Assembly: GCF_901875635.1 (NCBI RefSeq)
Contig: NZ_CABFMN010000074.1
Coordinates: 25,755 to 89,754 of the forward strand
DNA from: Xylophilus ampelinus
Lineage (GTDB): Bacteria > Pseudomonadota > Gammaproteobacteria > Burkholderiales > Burkholderiaceae_C
DNA: 64,000 nt
Reading direction: 5' to 3'
In this document: piece by piece, positions 1-10,563 of the stretch
Numbering within the stretch: position 1 is the stretch's first letter
Layout: every line of letters starts with the position of its first letter
The notes under the pieces: model-generated
Told to the model about the DNA's origin: nothing
What the model saw: only the letters and a program-made list of their open reading frames with translations
The model's database searches: none
Translations under genes and position numbers: made by a program

Positions 1-301
1 CGTGGTCAAGGTAGTGCAGCAGTGCGATGCCGCCTTCCTGGTCGACTTCGGGATGCGTTGCACGGTAGCCGCGCTCATCGAACAGGACGTGAGGGCTGCG
101 GCCTTCGCGCGAGCCATACACGAGGTAATGCAGCAATGCGCCACCTCCATAGGCCGCGACCTCCGGGTGCGCTCGGACGTAGTACTCGTCGTCAAACAGG
201 CCGGATGCACGAAGCCGTTTCTGTGCACCTCGTAGTCGCCATCCGTGTTTCAACAGAACGGCCAACTTATGGGCCTTCTTGCGTAGCGTTTGCAAATTCA
301 T
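1..301 (-). CDS. Glycan biosynthesis / glycosyltransferase-like protein, N-terminal fragment (runs off left edge)
   Basis: Only the first 100 codons are in the window. The translation begins MNLQTLRKKAHKL and contains two copies of a short motif: one reads DDEYYVRAHPEVAAYGGG followed by LLHYLVYGSREGRSPH, and the second (FDERGYRATHPEVDQEGG then LLHYL) ends at the edge. In my experience such repeats precede the catalytic domains of large polysaccharide glycosyltransferases and rhamnan-synthesis-type proteins. It lies directly downstream of the ABC exporter ATPase on the same strand, which fits a capsule or O-antigen role. The ATG at 301 is used here. An in-frame TTG at 358 would overlap the upstream stop codon by four bases and is a real alternative; neither start has a clear Shine-Dalgarno. 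The family is inferred from the repeats alone. Confidence 0.7.
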   Translation of the reverse strand, partial: MNLQTLRKKAHKLAVLLKHGWRLRGAQKRLRASGLFDDEYYVRAHPEVAAYGGGALLHYLVYGSREGRSPHVLFDERGYRATHPEVDQEGGIALLHYLDH

Positions 302-354
302 CGTCGAGTTGTTATGGCCAGCGGCCTTGATCTCTTCCTTGAGGAAGCGCTGCG

Positions 355-1062
355 TCAATCGCTGGCTACGATCTGGCCGTGCGCGAGATGAACGACTTTG
401 TTGCACTCCTTGGCGATCAGGTCCGGAGAGTGGGACGCCAGAACCAGGATGCCCGACCCCGCTACGACGTCACGCATCCTTTTTTCCGCCTTCTCGGTGA
501 ATTCGGCGTCGCCCACCGACAGCCATTCGTCCATCAGCAGGATGTCGGCCTGGACACTGGTCGAGATGGAGAACGCAAGCCGCATCATCATGCCCGTCGA
601 ATAGGTGCGGACGGGCATATTGATGTACTCGCCCAACCCGCTGAATTCGACGATCTCGGGCGCCTTGCGATCGATCTCGCGCTTGCTCAGCCCCATCACC
701 AGTCCGCGCAGCATGATGTTCTCCAAGCCAGTCGCATCGGCTTCGATGCCCAAGGCCGGATCGATCAGACTGGTAACACTGCCCTGGCGCACAAAGCGGC
801 CGGCGGTCGGCTCGTAGACGCCGGCCAGCGTCCGCAGCAGCGTCGACTTGCCTGCGCCGTTGTGACCGACCAGGCCAAGGCGATCGCCGGCCTTGAGCTC
901 AATGTTGATACCGCTCAGGGCTTGGACGACTGTTACGCCTGTTTCCTTGCCAAAGCGGCCACCCGTCACGGACGCGGCCAGCGTTTTCTTCAATGACGCG
1001 GCGCCGGCGCCATAAATGGGAAAGCTGACGCTGACGTCCTGGAGAGAAATGAGGGCGCTCAT
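355..1062 (-). CDS. wzt: Polysaccharide ABC exporter, ATP-binding subunit (Wzt/KpsT-like)
   Basis: This 235-residue ATPase would power export of a lipid-linked polysaccharide across the inner membrane. Walker A is GHNGAGKST at about residues 66-74, the signature motif is YSTGMMMRLAF from about 154, Walker B is ILLMDE at about 174-179, and the H-loop histidine is near 211. The YSTG signature and the MDEWLSVGD stretch after Walker B are typical of the Wzt/KpsT/TagH group. It lacks the C-terminal carbohydrate-binding domain of long Wzt proteins (about 430 residues), so substrate selection by that domain is not expected. It sits 31 bases downstream of the permease gene, clearly as one transcription unit. 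Confidence 0.9.
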   Translation of the reverse strand: MSALISLQDVSVSFPIYGAGAASLKKTLAASVTGGRFGKETGVTVVQALSGINIELKAGDRLGLVGHNGAGKSTLLRTLAGVYEPTAGRFVRQGSVTSLIDPALGIEADATGLENIMLRGLVMGLSKREIDRKAPEIVEFSGLGEYINMPVRTYSTGMMMRLAFSISTSVQADILLMDEWLSVGDAEFTEKAEKRMRDVVAGSGILVLASHSPDLIAKECNKVVHLAHGQIVASD

Positions 1063-1093
1063 GGATGATGCTGTCGAGAAACAAGGGGTGGAA

Positions 1094-1897
1094 TCAGAGC
1101 CAGTACACCACGCGGCGGCGGTATTTGCGGAACAGGAGTGCGCAAATGGCGAGGTTGGCCAACGTCCAACCCAAGATTCCCAACCAACTGTGCGCGGAGG
1201 CGACTCCGCCCATCAGTGGCGTGCGCAGCAGATCCAGCATCTGCGCAAGCGGATTCCAGAGGATGTAATGCGCGCGCCCAGGCAGGTTTTCGGGCAGCCA
1301 GAACACTGGCGTCAGGAACATCAGCATCTGCATGATGCTGGTGACGATCTGGGTGACATCGCGGTAGCGTGTACAGATGATCCCCAGCCACAGCCCCAGT
1401 GCATGGGCATTGACGATCAGCAGCGCGAAAGCGGGAAAGACCAGCAGCGCCTGCCAAGACAGGCTGATGCCTGCCCACAGCGCGACCGGGATATACAGCA
1501 CGATGTGATGCCCGAACTGGATCACATTGCGCGCCAGCGTGCGCCACACGAACAGCGTGATGGGAAAATAGCCTTGCCGGAGGTAGTGCGCTGCGTGGAC
1601 GAAGGAGTTGCACGAGTCCGTGATTGTGCTGGACAGAAAGCCCCAGAAAATGATACCGAGGGCCAAGTGAGGAAAGAACTTGGACAGCTCGGTCCCGAAC
1701 AGGGATGCATATAGCGGCCCCATGCCACCAATCATCGCTCCCATGCTCAGCGTGAGCCACAACGGCCCGAGCATGGATCGCCTGTACCGCAGCACGATGT
1801 CGAACCAGGCCAAGGTCCACCAGATATCGGTTCTGCGAGTTCCTTCCCACCAGTCGCTCCAGGCGCTGCGATGTAGGTTGGAGTGCACTTGGCTCAT
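1094..1897 (-). CDS. wzm: Polysaccharide ABC exporter, permease subunit (Wzm-like, ABC-2 type)
   Basis: A 267-residue integral membrane protein with about six hydrophobic segments. It opens with the cytoplasmic stretch WWTLAWFDIVLRYRRSMLG, characteristic of ABC-2 polysaccharide permeases, and also shows WNPLAQMLDLLRTPLMG near the C-terminus. With the ATPase encoded just downstream it would form the channel that moves undecaprenyl-linked polysaccharide to the periplasm. It is the first gene of a leftward unit that continues into the ATPase and the glycan protein at the window edge. The ATG at 1897 is the natural start; no strong Shine-Dalgarno is visible. Confidence 0.9.
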   Translation of the reverse strand: MSQVHSNLHRSAWSDWWEGTRRTDIWWTLAWFDIVLRYRRSMLGPLWLTLSMGAMIGGMGPLYASLFGTELSKFFPHLALGIIFWGFLSSTITDSCNSFVHAAHYLRQGYFPITLFVWRTLARNVIQFGHHIVLYIPVALWAGISLSWQALLVFPAFALLIVNAHALGLWLGIICTRYRDVTQIVTSIMQMLMFLTPVFWLPENLPGRAHYILWNPLAQMLDLLRTPLMGGVASAHSWLGILGWTLANLAICALLFRKYRRRVVYWL

Positions 1898-2400
1898 GTT
1901 GGGTATGTCTTTCTAAAGGCGAGTGCCCCGCCGAATTGGAGCACCGGTTGCTAAGTGCGATGTAACGATCGCCGCGTGGGGCAACCCGCAATTTTAAGGT
2001 GGCGCATGCCTGAACCTGACCACAGGCCACCGAATGCCGATCTGATGAGTCGCTCCATCGCGAGCCGTCGCTCGTTCGTCCGGGATCGTCCGCGCGGGCG
2101 ACCGCCCGAGCCCGCGCGGCCCAGAAGATGCGGCGCGAGCTTAGGAGACAATCCCCGGTTGCCGCTTATGGGCAGCCTAGCCCAGGAGGCGCGTGCCGGC
2201 TGGCTGCCACAGGCCCTTGGCTGGCAGAGCGGTACCCCGACGGTACCGCCGATCCGTATCGCTGAAACCAACGTATTTAACAATGTCATGACCACTCGTT
2301 GGCGTAAGGCCTTGCGCCGTGATCGTGCTCGCACTTCGCATCTGCCTTCGGCAGCACGGGGGCCGGCCCGAGATCGCGCCGGCACCGTCGAGGTGACGGA
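1898..2400. other. Divergent intergenic region, 503 bp, no supported gene
   Basis: This stretch separates the leftward exporter genes from the rightward glycosyltransferases and should hold both promoters. Open frames exist on both strands, but their translations are arginine-rich, match nothing I recognise and lack codon bias, so none is called. A perfect inverted repeat lies at 2229-2249 and is listed separately. An AT-rich patch (around 2273-2283, GTATTTAACAATG) could hold a -10 element, but no convincing -35 box was found. Confidence 0.6.
2229..2249. promoter_or_regulatory. Perfect 8-bp inverted repeat upstream of glycosyltransferase gene
   Basis: GCGGTACC, a five-base spacer and GGTACCGC form a perfect inverted repeat about 150 bases upstream of the start at 2401. 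It could be an operator or a transcript hairpin in the 5' leader. No known regulator was matched to it. Confidence 0.4.
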
Positions 2401-4308
2401 ATGAGCGGTTTGGGCGGTGGCTTCTCGCGGCTCGCACGCATGGCCGGGTTGGTGCCGGCCGCGGTCCGGAAGGGCGGAGGGATTGGCCCCATGCTGCAGC
2501 GCATGGTCGAGATCTCTCGTGAAAAGGGCGCAAGCGGCGTGATGCGGTCGATCATGGTGCTGTTGCACGGCGACGGACCGCCGTTGATGGCCGATGCGAA
2601 CCGGCCCGACCGACTCCAGTATCGCGAGTGGATCAAGCGCTACGACCAGCCCCTGGATGCGAAGGCGCGCCGGGCCGCACTCGAAGAGTTCCATGGCTGG
2701 ACGGCCAACCCCAGCTTCGTCGTCGTCGTCGATGCGCGCCAGGCCGGCGAGGCACAGCTCGCTCGGGCCATGCAGTCGCTCGCCAGCCAATCCTTCGCGC
2801 AATGGCGGGGCATGGCCTTCTGCACGGAGGGCGACGCGATGCGCCAGGCTTGGCTGGCGGCTGCGACCAGAGCGCATCCGCGCATCGCCTTGGCCGCTTC
2901 GGGCGCTGCGGTCGAACTGCAGGCCGGCGAATGGCTTGCCGTGCTCGACGGGCGCGATGCCCTGGCCGCAGACGCGCTGCTGCGCCTGGCGCAAAGCCTG
3001 CAGGCGCATCCTGCGGCGCTGATGCTCTATTCGGATGAGGATCGCATCGCGGCCAACGGCGAGCGTTCCGCCGGTTATTTCAAGCCCGCCTGGAATCCCG
3101 ATCTCGCGCGTTCGCAGGACTACCTGAGCCGTCTCGGCGCATTCGATGCCACATTGGTTCGGCGAGCGGGTGGCTTTCGCCTGGGCGGCGATGAATCGGC
3201 GGGATACGAGCTCGCCTTGCGCTGTGCAGACGCTGCAGCGCCCGAGGCGATCGTCCATGTGCCTTCGATGCTCTACCACCGCCATGTGGCCGATGCGACC
3301 CGGCCCGACGCGATGGACCCTGCGGAATACGCACCTGCTGGCGGAGAGTTCGCCGTGGCGGCCCATCTACGCCGCCGCGGCCTGCATGCCGATGTGGAGC
3401 GTGATGCGGCGGGCTTCCGCGTGCGCTATCGCCTGCCCGAGCCGGCGCCGCTGGTCACCCTCATCATCCCCACGCGCAACGGCCTTTCGCTGGTGCGGCA
3501 GTGCATCGACAGCATCCTGAACAGGACGGACTACCCAAACTACGAAATCGTTCTGGTCGACAACGGCTCGGACGATGCGGCGGCGCTCGCCTATTTCGAG
3601 GAGCTCAAACAGCATCCGAAGATCCGGGTCCTGCGTGACGACAGTCCTTTCAACTATTCGGCACTGAACAACCAGGCCGCCGCCATCGCGCGCGGCGAGG
3701 TCCTGGGCTTGATCAACAACGACATCGAAGTCATCTCTCCGGGCTGGCTGACGGAGATGGTGTCCATCGCCGTGCAGGAGGGTGTCGGCGCCGTGGGCGC
3801 GCGCCTCTGGTATCCCGACGGAAAGCTCCAGCATGGCGGCGTGGTTCTTGGCTACCGGCGCGGCGTGGCCGACCATGCACACCGGCACCTGGAACGGGGC
3901 GAAGCGGGCTATTTCGGCCGTGCCGCGCTGATGCAAACCTTCAGCGCCGTCACCGCTGCCTGCCTTCTGGTTCGCAAGGACCGCTTCGATGCGGTTGGCC
4001 GACTGGACGAGGAAAACCTGAAAGTCGCCTTCAACGACGTGGACTTGTGCCTGCGCTTGCGCGAGGCCGGGTACCGCAATGTGTGGACGCCATACGCCGA
4101 CCTGTACCACCACGAGTCCGCGACGCGCCCTTCCGATCTGCGGCCCGAGCAGGTCGAGCGCTTCATGCGCGAGGAGCGCTTCATGTTCGACCGCTGGGGC
4201 GACCTGCTGTTCAACGATCCGGCCTACAGCCCCAATCTGACGATCGCGCAGGAAGACTTCAGCCTGGCCTGGCCGCCGCGCGTGCCAGTGGTGGGGTTCG
4301 GCCGGTGA
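2401..4308 (+). CDS. Two-domain family 2 glycosyltransferase (O-antigen type)
   Basis: A 635-residue protein with two tandem GT2-like modules. The first (about residues 100-310) has LYSDEDRI near 208 and YFKPAWNPDLARSQDYLS, the acceptor-side signature of large O-antigen glycosyltransferases. The second (about 350-620) starts with PLVTLIIPTRNG, has INNDIEV as the nucleotide-sugar/metal motif near 437, and FNDVDLCLRLREAGYRNVW near 543. It probably transfers sugars, often rhamnose in such proteins, to a lipid-linked glycan at the cytoplasmic membrane. GAGGTGACGGA provides a ribosome site for the ATG at 2401. Its stop overlaps the next start by four bases (GTGA), so translation is likely coupled. 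Donor and linkage cannot be read from sequence. Confidence 0.88.
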   Translation: MSGLGGGFSRLARMAGLVPAAVRKGGGIGPMLQRMVEISREKGASGVMRSIMVLLHGDGPPLMADANRPDRLQYREWIKRYDQPLDAKARRAALEEFHGWTANPSFVVVVDARQAGEAQLARAMQSLASQSFAQWRGMAFCTEGDAMRQAWLAAATRAHPRIALAASGAAVELQAGEWLAVLDGRDALAADALLRLAQSLQAHPAALMLYSDEDRIAANGERSAGYFKPAWNPDLARSQDYLSRLGAFDATLVRRAGGFRLGGDESAGYELALRCADAAAPEAIVHVPSMLYHRHVADATRPDAMDPAEYAPAGGEFAVAAHLRRRGLHADVERDAAGFRVRYRLPEPAPLVTLIIPTRNGLSLVRQCIDSILNRTDYPNYEIVLVDNGSDDAAALAYFEELKQHPKIRVLRDDSPFNYSALNNQAAAIARGEVLGLINNDIEVISPGWLTEMVSIAVQEGVGAVGARLWYPDGKLQHGGVVLGYRRGVADHAHRHLERGEAGYFGRAALMQTFSAVTAACLLVRKDRFDAVGRLDEENLKVAFNDVDLCLRLREAGYRNVWTPYADLYHHESATRPSDLRPEQVERFMREERFMFDRWGDLLFNDPAYSPNLTIAQEDFSLAWPPRVPVVGFGR

Positions 4309-5300
4309 CGGCGCTCGACGTGTCGGTGGCCCTGTGCACCTGGAATGGCGCGCGCTTCCTGGCCGAGCAGGTGCGCAGCATCTGCCTGCAGACACGACCG
4401 CCTCGCGAGATCGTGCTGTCCGACGACGGGTCGTCCGACGCCAGTGTCGAAGTGGTCCGCCATACCGTTGCACGGTGCCTGCAGGAGCGGCCTGGTCTGG
4501 CCATCGACCTGCGCGTCATCGTCAACCAGCCTGCGCTGCGGGTCACCCGCAACTTCGAGCAGGCCGCGTCGGCATGCCGGGGCGCGCTGATCGCTCTGAG
4601 CGATCAGGACGATGTCTGGGTGCCCGACAAGCTCGAGCGAATCGTTGCGTTGTTCGAAGCGCGGCCCGCGCTGCTGCTCGTCCATTCGGACGCGCGGCTC
4701 GTCGACGGAGCCGGGGTGCCCCTGGGGGGCACGCTTTTCCACGCGTTGGAGACCAAAGAGAGTGAGCTGGCGCGCATCCACAGCGGGCGGGCCTTCGATG
4801 TCTACCTGCGCCGCAACCTCGTGACCGGTGCCACGGCCGTCTTCCGGCGGGAACTGCTGGACGACGCGCGGCCGTTCCCGGTGGAGTGGGTGCACGACGA
4901 ATGGCTCGCGATCATCGCGTCCTCGCTGGGAGAGGTGGATGTGATCGAGGCACCGCTGATCGACTACCGCCAGCACGGCGGCAACCAGATCGGCGCGCGC
5001 CGGGACACCTTCAAGGAGAAGCTGCAGAAGGCGCTCGGTTCCCGCGGCAGCACCCATGTGAAGCGGGCAGCCAAGGCAGAACAGGTTCTGCAGCGTCTGC
5101 TCGGCTTCGGCGAGCGCATCAGCCCGCAGCGCATCGAGCAGGTGCGCGGCAAGGTGACGCACCAGAACTTTCGCGCGCATCTGCCCAAGTCGCGGCTGGC
5201 CCGCATCGGCCCGGTGCTGCGCGAGGCGGCGACCGGCCGCTACGATCTCTACGGCCGCGGTTTCCGCGGCATCGTGCGCGATCTCTTCGAGGCCGTCTGA
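4305..5300 (+). CDS. Family 2 glycosyltransferase (rhamnosyltransferase-like)
   Basis: A 331-residue GT2 enzyme. The GTG at 4305 overlaps the preceding stop (GTGA) and gives MTALDVSVALCTWNGARFL, the usual beginning of this family. The catalytic core shows IVLSDDGSSDAS near residue 40 and ALSDQDDVWVPDKLE near 97, a motif frequent in rhamnosyltransferases of O-antigen clusters. It is the second gene of the rightward glycosyltransferase unit. Substrate is unknown. Confidence 0.88.
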   Translation: MTALDVSVALCTWNGARFLAEQVRSICLQTRPPREIVLSDDGSSDASVEVVRHTVARCLQERPGLAIDLRVIVNQPALRVTRNFEQAASACRGALIALSDQDDVWVPDKLERIVALFEARPALLLVHSDARLVDGAGVPLGGTLFHALETKESELARIHSGRAFDVYLRRNLVTGATAVFRRELLDDARPFPVEWVHDEWLAIIASSLGEVDVIEAPLIDYRQHGGNQIGARRDTFKEKLQKALGSRGSTHVKRAAKAEQVLQRLLGFGERISPQRIEQVRGKVTHQNFRAHLPKSRLARIGPVLREAATGRYDLYGRGFRGIVRDLFEAV

Positions 5301-5355
5301 TGCCTTGATTCCGCGCCCGAGATCAGACAACTGCAACGACCACAACCAGCCATCC

Positions 5356-6396
5356 ATGGAAAGCCCTTCCGCAGCGCACGCCACCAGTCCTTCGGGCGTG
5401 GTGGTGGTGATTCCCTACTACAACGGCGCCAGGTTCATCGAGCGCTCCCTGGCCAGCGTGTTCGCCCAGACGCTGCCTGCAGACGAAGTGGTGGTCGTCA
5501 ACGATGGTTCCCGGCCGGAAGAGCGAGCCTTCCTCGACGAGATGGCGGCACGGCATCCGATCCGTATCGTCGACCAGCCCAATGGCGGACAGGGATCGGC
5601 ACGCAACACAGGGGTGCGCGTCTCTGCTGCGCCTTACATCAGTTTCCTGGACCAGGACGACTTCTACCTGCCCAACCACATCCGCGACCTGCGCGAGGCC
5701 GTGCCCCAGGACGAGCCCTCGTTCGGCTTCGTCTATGCCGACCTCGCCGAGGCCGAGGGCGACGGTCTGATCGTGCGCTGGGGCATGGTGAAGGAGCATG
5801 CCGAACATCCCAAGCGGAACCTGCACCGCATGCTGCGCGACGACCTGTTCATCCTGCCCTCGGCCTCGCTGATCGGGCGGCGGGCGTTCGAGGCCGTGGG
5901 CGGCTTCGACACGCAGTTCATGGGCTACGAAGACGACGACCTGTTTCTGCGCCTTTTCCGGGCCGGCTTCACCAACCACTTCCTGGACAAGGTCGTCACC
6001 GTCTGGTGCATCCACACCGCCAGTACATCGTTCGACATCCGGATGGTGCGCAGCCGCTTCAAGTACTTCAGGAAGCTCGTCACCGAGTACCCCGACCAGC
6101 CGCGCTTTCGGCGCTTCTTCCTGCGCGAGTGCTTCATCCCGCGCTTCGGTCGCTATTTCATCGATCATGTGATCGAGGCCGTGAAGGCCGACGATGCCAA
6201 CCGCGCGGAGATGAGCGCCATCCTGGCGGAGTACGCCGCCATCGTGCTGGCCAATCCCGCAGTGGGCCGCAAGTACAAGCTCAAGTTGCGCGCGATCGTG
6301 TTCATGGTGGAGCACAGTCCGCCGTGGCTCATCCGCGGGATCGGCTCCTTCACGCGCCTGCCGGGCGTGCGCTGGATGCGTTCACTGCTGGGTTGA
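5356..6396 (+). CDS. Family 2 glycosyltransferase
   Basis: A 346-residue GT2 protein with the GT-A fold signature GVVVVIPYYNGARFIERS at the N-terminus, the VVVNDGS nucleotide-binding loop, and FLDQDDFYLP as DXD-type motif near residue 98. A GYEDDDLFLRL motif near 195 corresponds to the catalytic-base region. The ATG at 5356 is chosen because it lies just before the first beta strand; an in-frame TTG at 5305 would add 17 low-information residues. The last 15 bases overlap the end of the next, convergent gene. It probably adds a sugar to the same polysaccharide as its neighbours. Confidence 0.85.
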   Translation: MESPSAAHATSPSGVVVVIPYYNGARFIERSLASVFAQTLPADEVVVVNDGSRPEERAFLDEMAARHPIRIVDQPNGGQGSARNTGVRVSAAPYISFLDQDDFYLPNHIRDLREAVPQDEPSFGFVYADLAEAEGDGLIVRWGMVKEHAEHPKRNLHRMLRDDLFILPSASLIGRRAFEAVGGFDTQFMGYEDDDLFLRLFRAGFTNHFLDKVVTVWCIHTASTSFDIRMVRSRFKYFRKLVTEYPDQPRFRRFFLRECFIPRFGRYFIDHVIEAVKADDANRAEMSAILAEYAAIVLANPAVGRKYKLKLRAIVFMVEHSPPWLIRGIGSFTRLPGVRWMRSLLG

Positions 6397-7149
6397 GTCG
6401 GCGCGAGCGCTCCGCAGCCAGTAGCGCCAGAAGGCTGCCGAGCTCCACACCTTGAGCAGGCTCGTGATGTGCCAGTACAGATGCCGGCGGCTCGTGCGGC
6501 TGGCGCGCTGGGCCTCGTGGTGCGCCAGCAGGTCCTCGCCCACCTGCAGCCGCCAGCCCGCGAGCGCAAGGCGGGCGCAGATGTCGAAGTCCTCGCCATA
6601 CATGAAGAAGCGTTCGTCGAAGCCCTGCACGCTTGCATAGGCCTCGGCGCGGAACAGCATGAACAGACCCGGCACCCAGGCGGGGGCCGCCGGGACCGTG
6701 TAGCCCGGCTGGCGGCGGCGCAGGATCTCCAGCGGCGTCAGCACGCGGCGGTGCTGTTCGGGCGCGGCCTTGCCCGGCTCCAGGATGCGCGGCGTGAGCA
6801 GGCCCGCATCGGGCCGCGCCTGCGCCAGCAGCGGCGCCAGGACGTCGCGGTCGAAGCGGATGTCGGGGTTGAGCACCAGGAACCAGGGCGTAGCGCAGCG
6901 GCGGAAGGCCTGGTTGTTGTTGGCGCCGAAGCCCATCGGCTGCGGGTTGTCGATGCGCTCGACGGGGAAGGACCATCGGCGACCGGCGAGCAGGTCGGCC
7001 TCCGGGATGTTGACTGTGAGCACCACCTTGTCGACAAGGCTCGCGCTGAAGGCGTCGAGCTGGTCGAGCAGCGGGAGGATCAGCGCCAGCTGCCCATGGC
7101 TCACGATCGACACGGTGATGGGCAGGCGCTCGATCGTCGTCACAGGCAT
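6382..7149 (-). CDS. Family 2 glycosyltransferase (WbbL-like)
   Basis: A 255-residue GT2 protein, short for the family. It shows ITVSIVSHGQ at the start, PMGFGANNNQAF (the donor loop typical of WbbL rhamnosyltransferases) near residue 71, LVLNPDIRF near 91 with the acidic metal-binding position, and FFMYGEDFDICARLALAGW in the C-terminal half. It likely acts in the cytoplasm on a lipid-linked acceptor. It is read on the strand opposite to the previous gene, and their 3' ends overlap by 15 bases. It diverges from the WecA-like gene with only 44 bases between starts, so the two probably share a promoter region. Confidence 0.87.
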   Translation of the reverse strand: MPVTTIERLPITVSIVSHGQLALILPLLDQLDAFSASLVDKVVLTVNIPEADLLAGRRWSFPVERIDNPQPMGFGANNNQAFRRCATPWFLVLNPDIRFDRDVLAPLLAQARPDAGLLTPRILEPGKAAPEQHRRVLTPLEILRRRQPGYTVPAAPAWVPGLFMLFRAEAYASVQGFDERFFMYGEDFDICARLALAGWRLQVGEDLLAHHEAQRASRTSRRHLYWHITSLLKVWSSAAFWRYWLRSARADSTQQ

Positions 7150-7193
7150 GGTCTAATTTCGAGCGGGAATTCTAGGGTTCCCGCTCCCCACCC

Positions 7194-9261
<2,068 letters not shown>

Positions 9262-9283
9262 GCATCGCCTGCCACTGCGAAAA

Positions 9284-9301
9284 GCTAAGTTTCAGCTTAG
9301 C
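9284..9301. terminator. Small hairpin downstream of argB
   Basis: GCTAAG, six bases and CTTAGC form a perfect small stem 22 bases after the argB stop, followed by a loosely T-rich stretch (AATTTCTTT). It may be a weak terminator between the convergent argB and galE genes. Confidence 0.35.
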
Positions 9302-9309
9302 AATTTCTT

Positions 9310-9362
9310 TGGAAAAACGGGGCTTTGACGCCCGTCCATACTGCGCGAGGCGCTCCTGAATT
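9310..9362 (-). repeat. Dispersed Comamonadaceae-type repeat, variant with GACGCCCGTCC core
   Basis: The segment contains GACGCCCGTCC, ACTGCGCGAG and a TTCATAGC end. The same ordered blocks occur at about 37080-37141 (AACGCCCGTCC, ACTGCGCGAG, CTGCTATCGTTTCAGGAGC). It lies between the convergent argB and galE genes. It is one of several related short repeats in this window. Confidence 0.6.
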
Positions 9363-9394
9363 CATAGCAAACCGGGTGCTTCGCGGCAGACCGC

Positions 9395-10411
9395 TCAGGC
9401 GTAGCCGGACGGGTTGCCCTGCTGCCAGCGCCAGCTGTCCGAGCACATCGCGTCCAGTCCGCGGCGGGCCTTCCATCCCAGCACCCGCTCGGCCAGCGAA
9501 GGGTCGGCCCAGTAGGCCGGCACGTCGCCCGGGCGCCGCGGGCCCACTTCGTAGGCGATGGGCCGGGCGGCGGCGCGCTCGAAGGCCTGCACCACCTGCA
9601 GCACCGACAGGCCGATGCCCGTGCCCAGATTCAGCGTCAGCAGGCCGGGCGCCGCCTGCGCCCGACGCAGCGCCGCCACATGGCCCTCGGCCAGGTCCAT
9701 CACATGGACATAGTCGCGCACACCGGTGCCGTCCGGTGTTGGGTAGTCGCCGCCATGCACCACCAGACGGTCGCGCAGGCCCACCGCCACCTGGCACACG
9801 AAAGGCATGAGGTTGTTGGGCTTGCCTTGGGGGTGCTCGCCGATCAGTCCGCTCTCGTGCGCGCCCACCGGGTTGAAGTAGCGCAGCAGCGCGATGCGCC
9901 ACGCCGGGCGTGCGGCCTGCCAGTCGGCCAGCGTTTCCTCGACGATCCGCTTGGATCGGCCGTAGGGGTTCGCGGGGCGGCAGGGCGCGTCTTCGGGAAT
10001 TGGCGAATGCTCGGGGTCGCCGTAGACCGTGGCGGAGGAGGAGAACACCAGCGTCTGCACCCCGGCTGCCTCCATGGCCCGTGCCAGTACCCAGGTGCCG
10101 TGCACGTTGGTGTCGTAGTAGCCCAGGGGGTCGGCCACCGAATCGCCCACCGCCTTGAGGCCTGCGAAGTGGATGACTCCGGCGATGCGATGTTCGGCGA
10201 ACACGCGATCGAGCAGCGCACGGTCGCGCACGTCGCCTTCGATCCAGCCAGGACGCTGGCCGGTGATGCGTTCCAGCCGGTCGAGCACCCGGACGTCGCT
10301 GTTGCACAGGTTGTCGAGCACCAGCGGGCTGTAACCGGCGGCGCTCAGGGCGACACAGGTGTGGCTGCCGATGAAACCAGCGCCGCCGGTGACCAGGATG
10401 ATGTCGCTCAT
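9395..10411 (-). CDS. galE: UDP-glucose 4-epimerase
   Basis: A 338-residue extended SDR that interconverts UDP-glucose and UDP-galactose and so supplies galactose donors for surface glycans. The NAD motif GGAGFIGSH is at about 9-17, the catalytic serine lies in SSSATVYG near 124, and the Tyr-Lys pair is in NPYGRSK (Y150, K154). PVGAHESGLIGEHPQGKPNN and the GTGVRDYVHVMDLAEGH stretch are GalE hallmarks. It is inserted on the minus strand between argB and slmA, both on the plus strand. Function is consistent with the polysaccharide genes 3 kb to the left. Confidence 0.94.
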   Translation of the reverse strand: MSDIILVTGGAGFIGSHTCVALSAAGYSPLVLDNLCNSDVRVLDRLERITGQRPGWIEGDVRDRALLDRVFAEHRIAGVIHFAGLKAVGDSVADPLGYYDTNVHGTWVLARAMEAAGVQTLVFSSSATVYGDPEHSPIPEDAPCRPANPYGRSKRIVEETLADWQAARPAWRIALLRYFNPVGAHESGLIGEHPQGKPNNLMPFVCQVAVGLRDRLVVHGGDYPTPDGTGVRDYVHVMDLAEGHVAALRRAQAAPGLLTLNLGTGIGLSVLQVVQAFERAAARPIAYEVGPRRPGDVPAYWADPSLAERVLGWKARRGLDAMCSDSWRWQQGNPSGYA

Positions 10412-10504
10412 GGACGGGGTTCCTCACGAAGGAGCGCGTTGTTGCGTACTGACACCAATATCGTCCATTTCATGGCGCTGCGGTTAAGGTCGCTCTTCAA
10501 GTGG

Positions 10505-10516
10505 GTGTCTACTCAC
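10505..10516. promoter_or_regulatory. Near-match to SlmA-binding sequence upstream of slmA
   Basis: The 12-mer GTGTCTACTCAC differs at two positions from the Escherichia coli SlmA-binding palindrome GTGAGTACTCAC. It lies 48 bases before the slmA start codon. One match of this quality could be chance, but its position in front of the gene encoding the putative binding protein suggests autoregulation or a nucleoid-occlusion site. Confidence 0.4.
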
Positions 10517-10563
10517 CTAGTTGTATATGGCAGAATCATTTATTTACAAAATTGGTTGCGTTC

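Noticed and set aside
1955..2404. Open frame of 149 codons upstream of the glycosyltransferase gene, overlapping its start by four bases
   Set aside because: The translation is rich in Arg and Pro, lacks any motif, and codon positions show no GC3 bias expected for this genome. The overlap with the next start is probably chance.
1951..3366. Long minus-strand frame of 471 codons opposite the first glycosyltransferase
   Set aside because: It is the mirror of a well-supported GT2 gene; high-GC genes commonly leave long open frames on the opposite strand.
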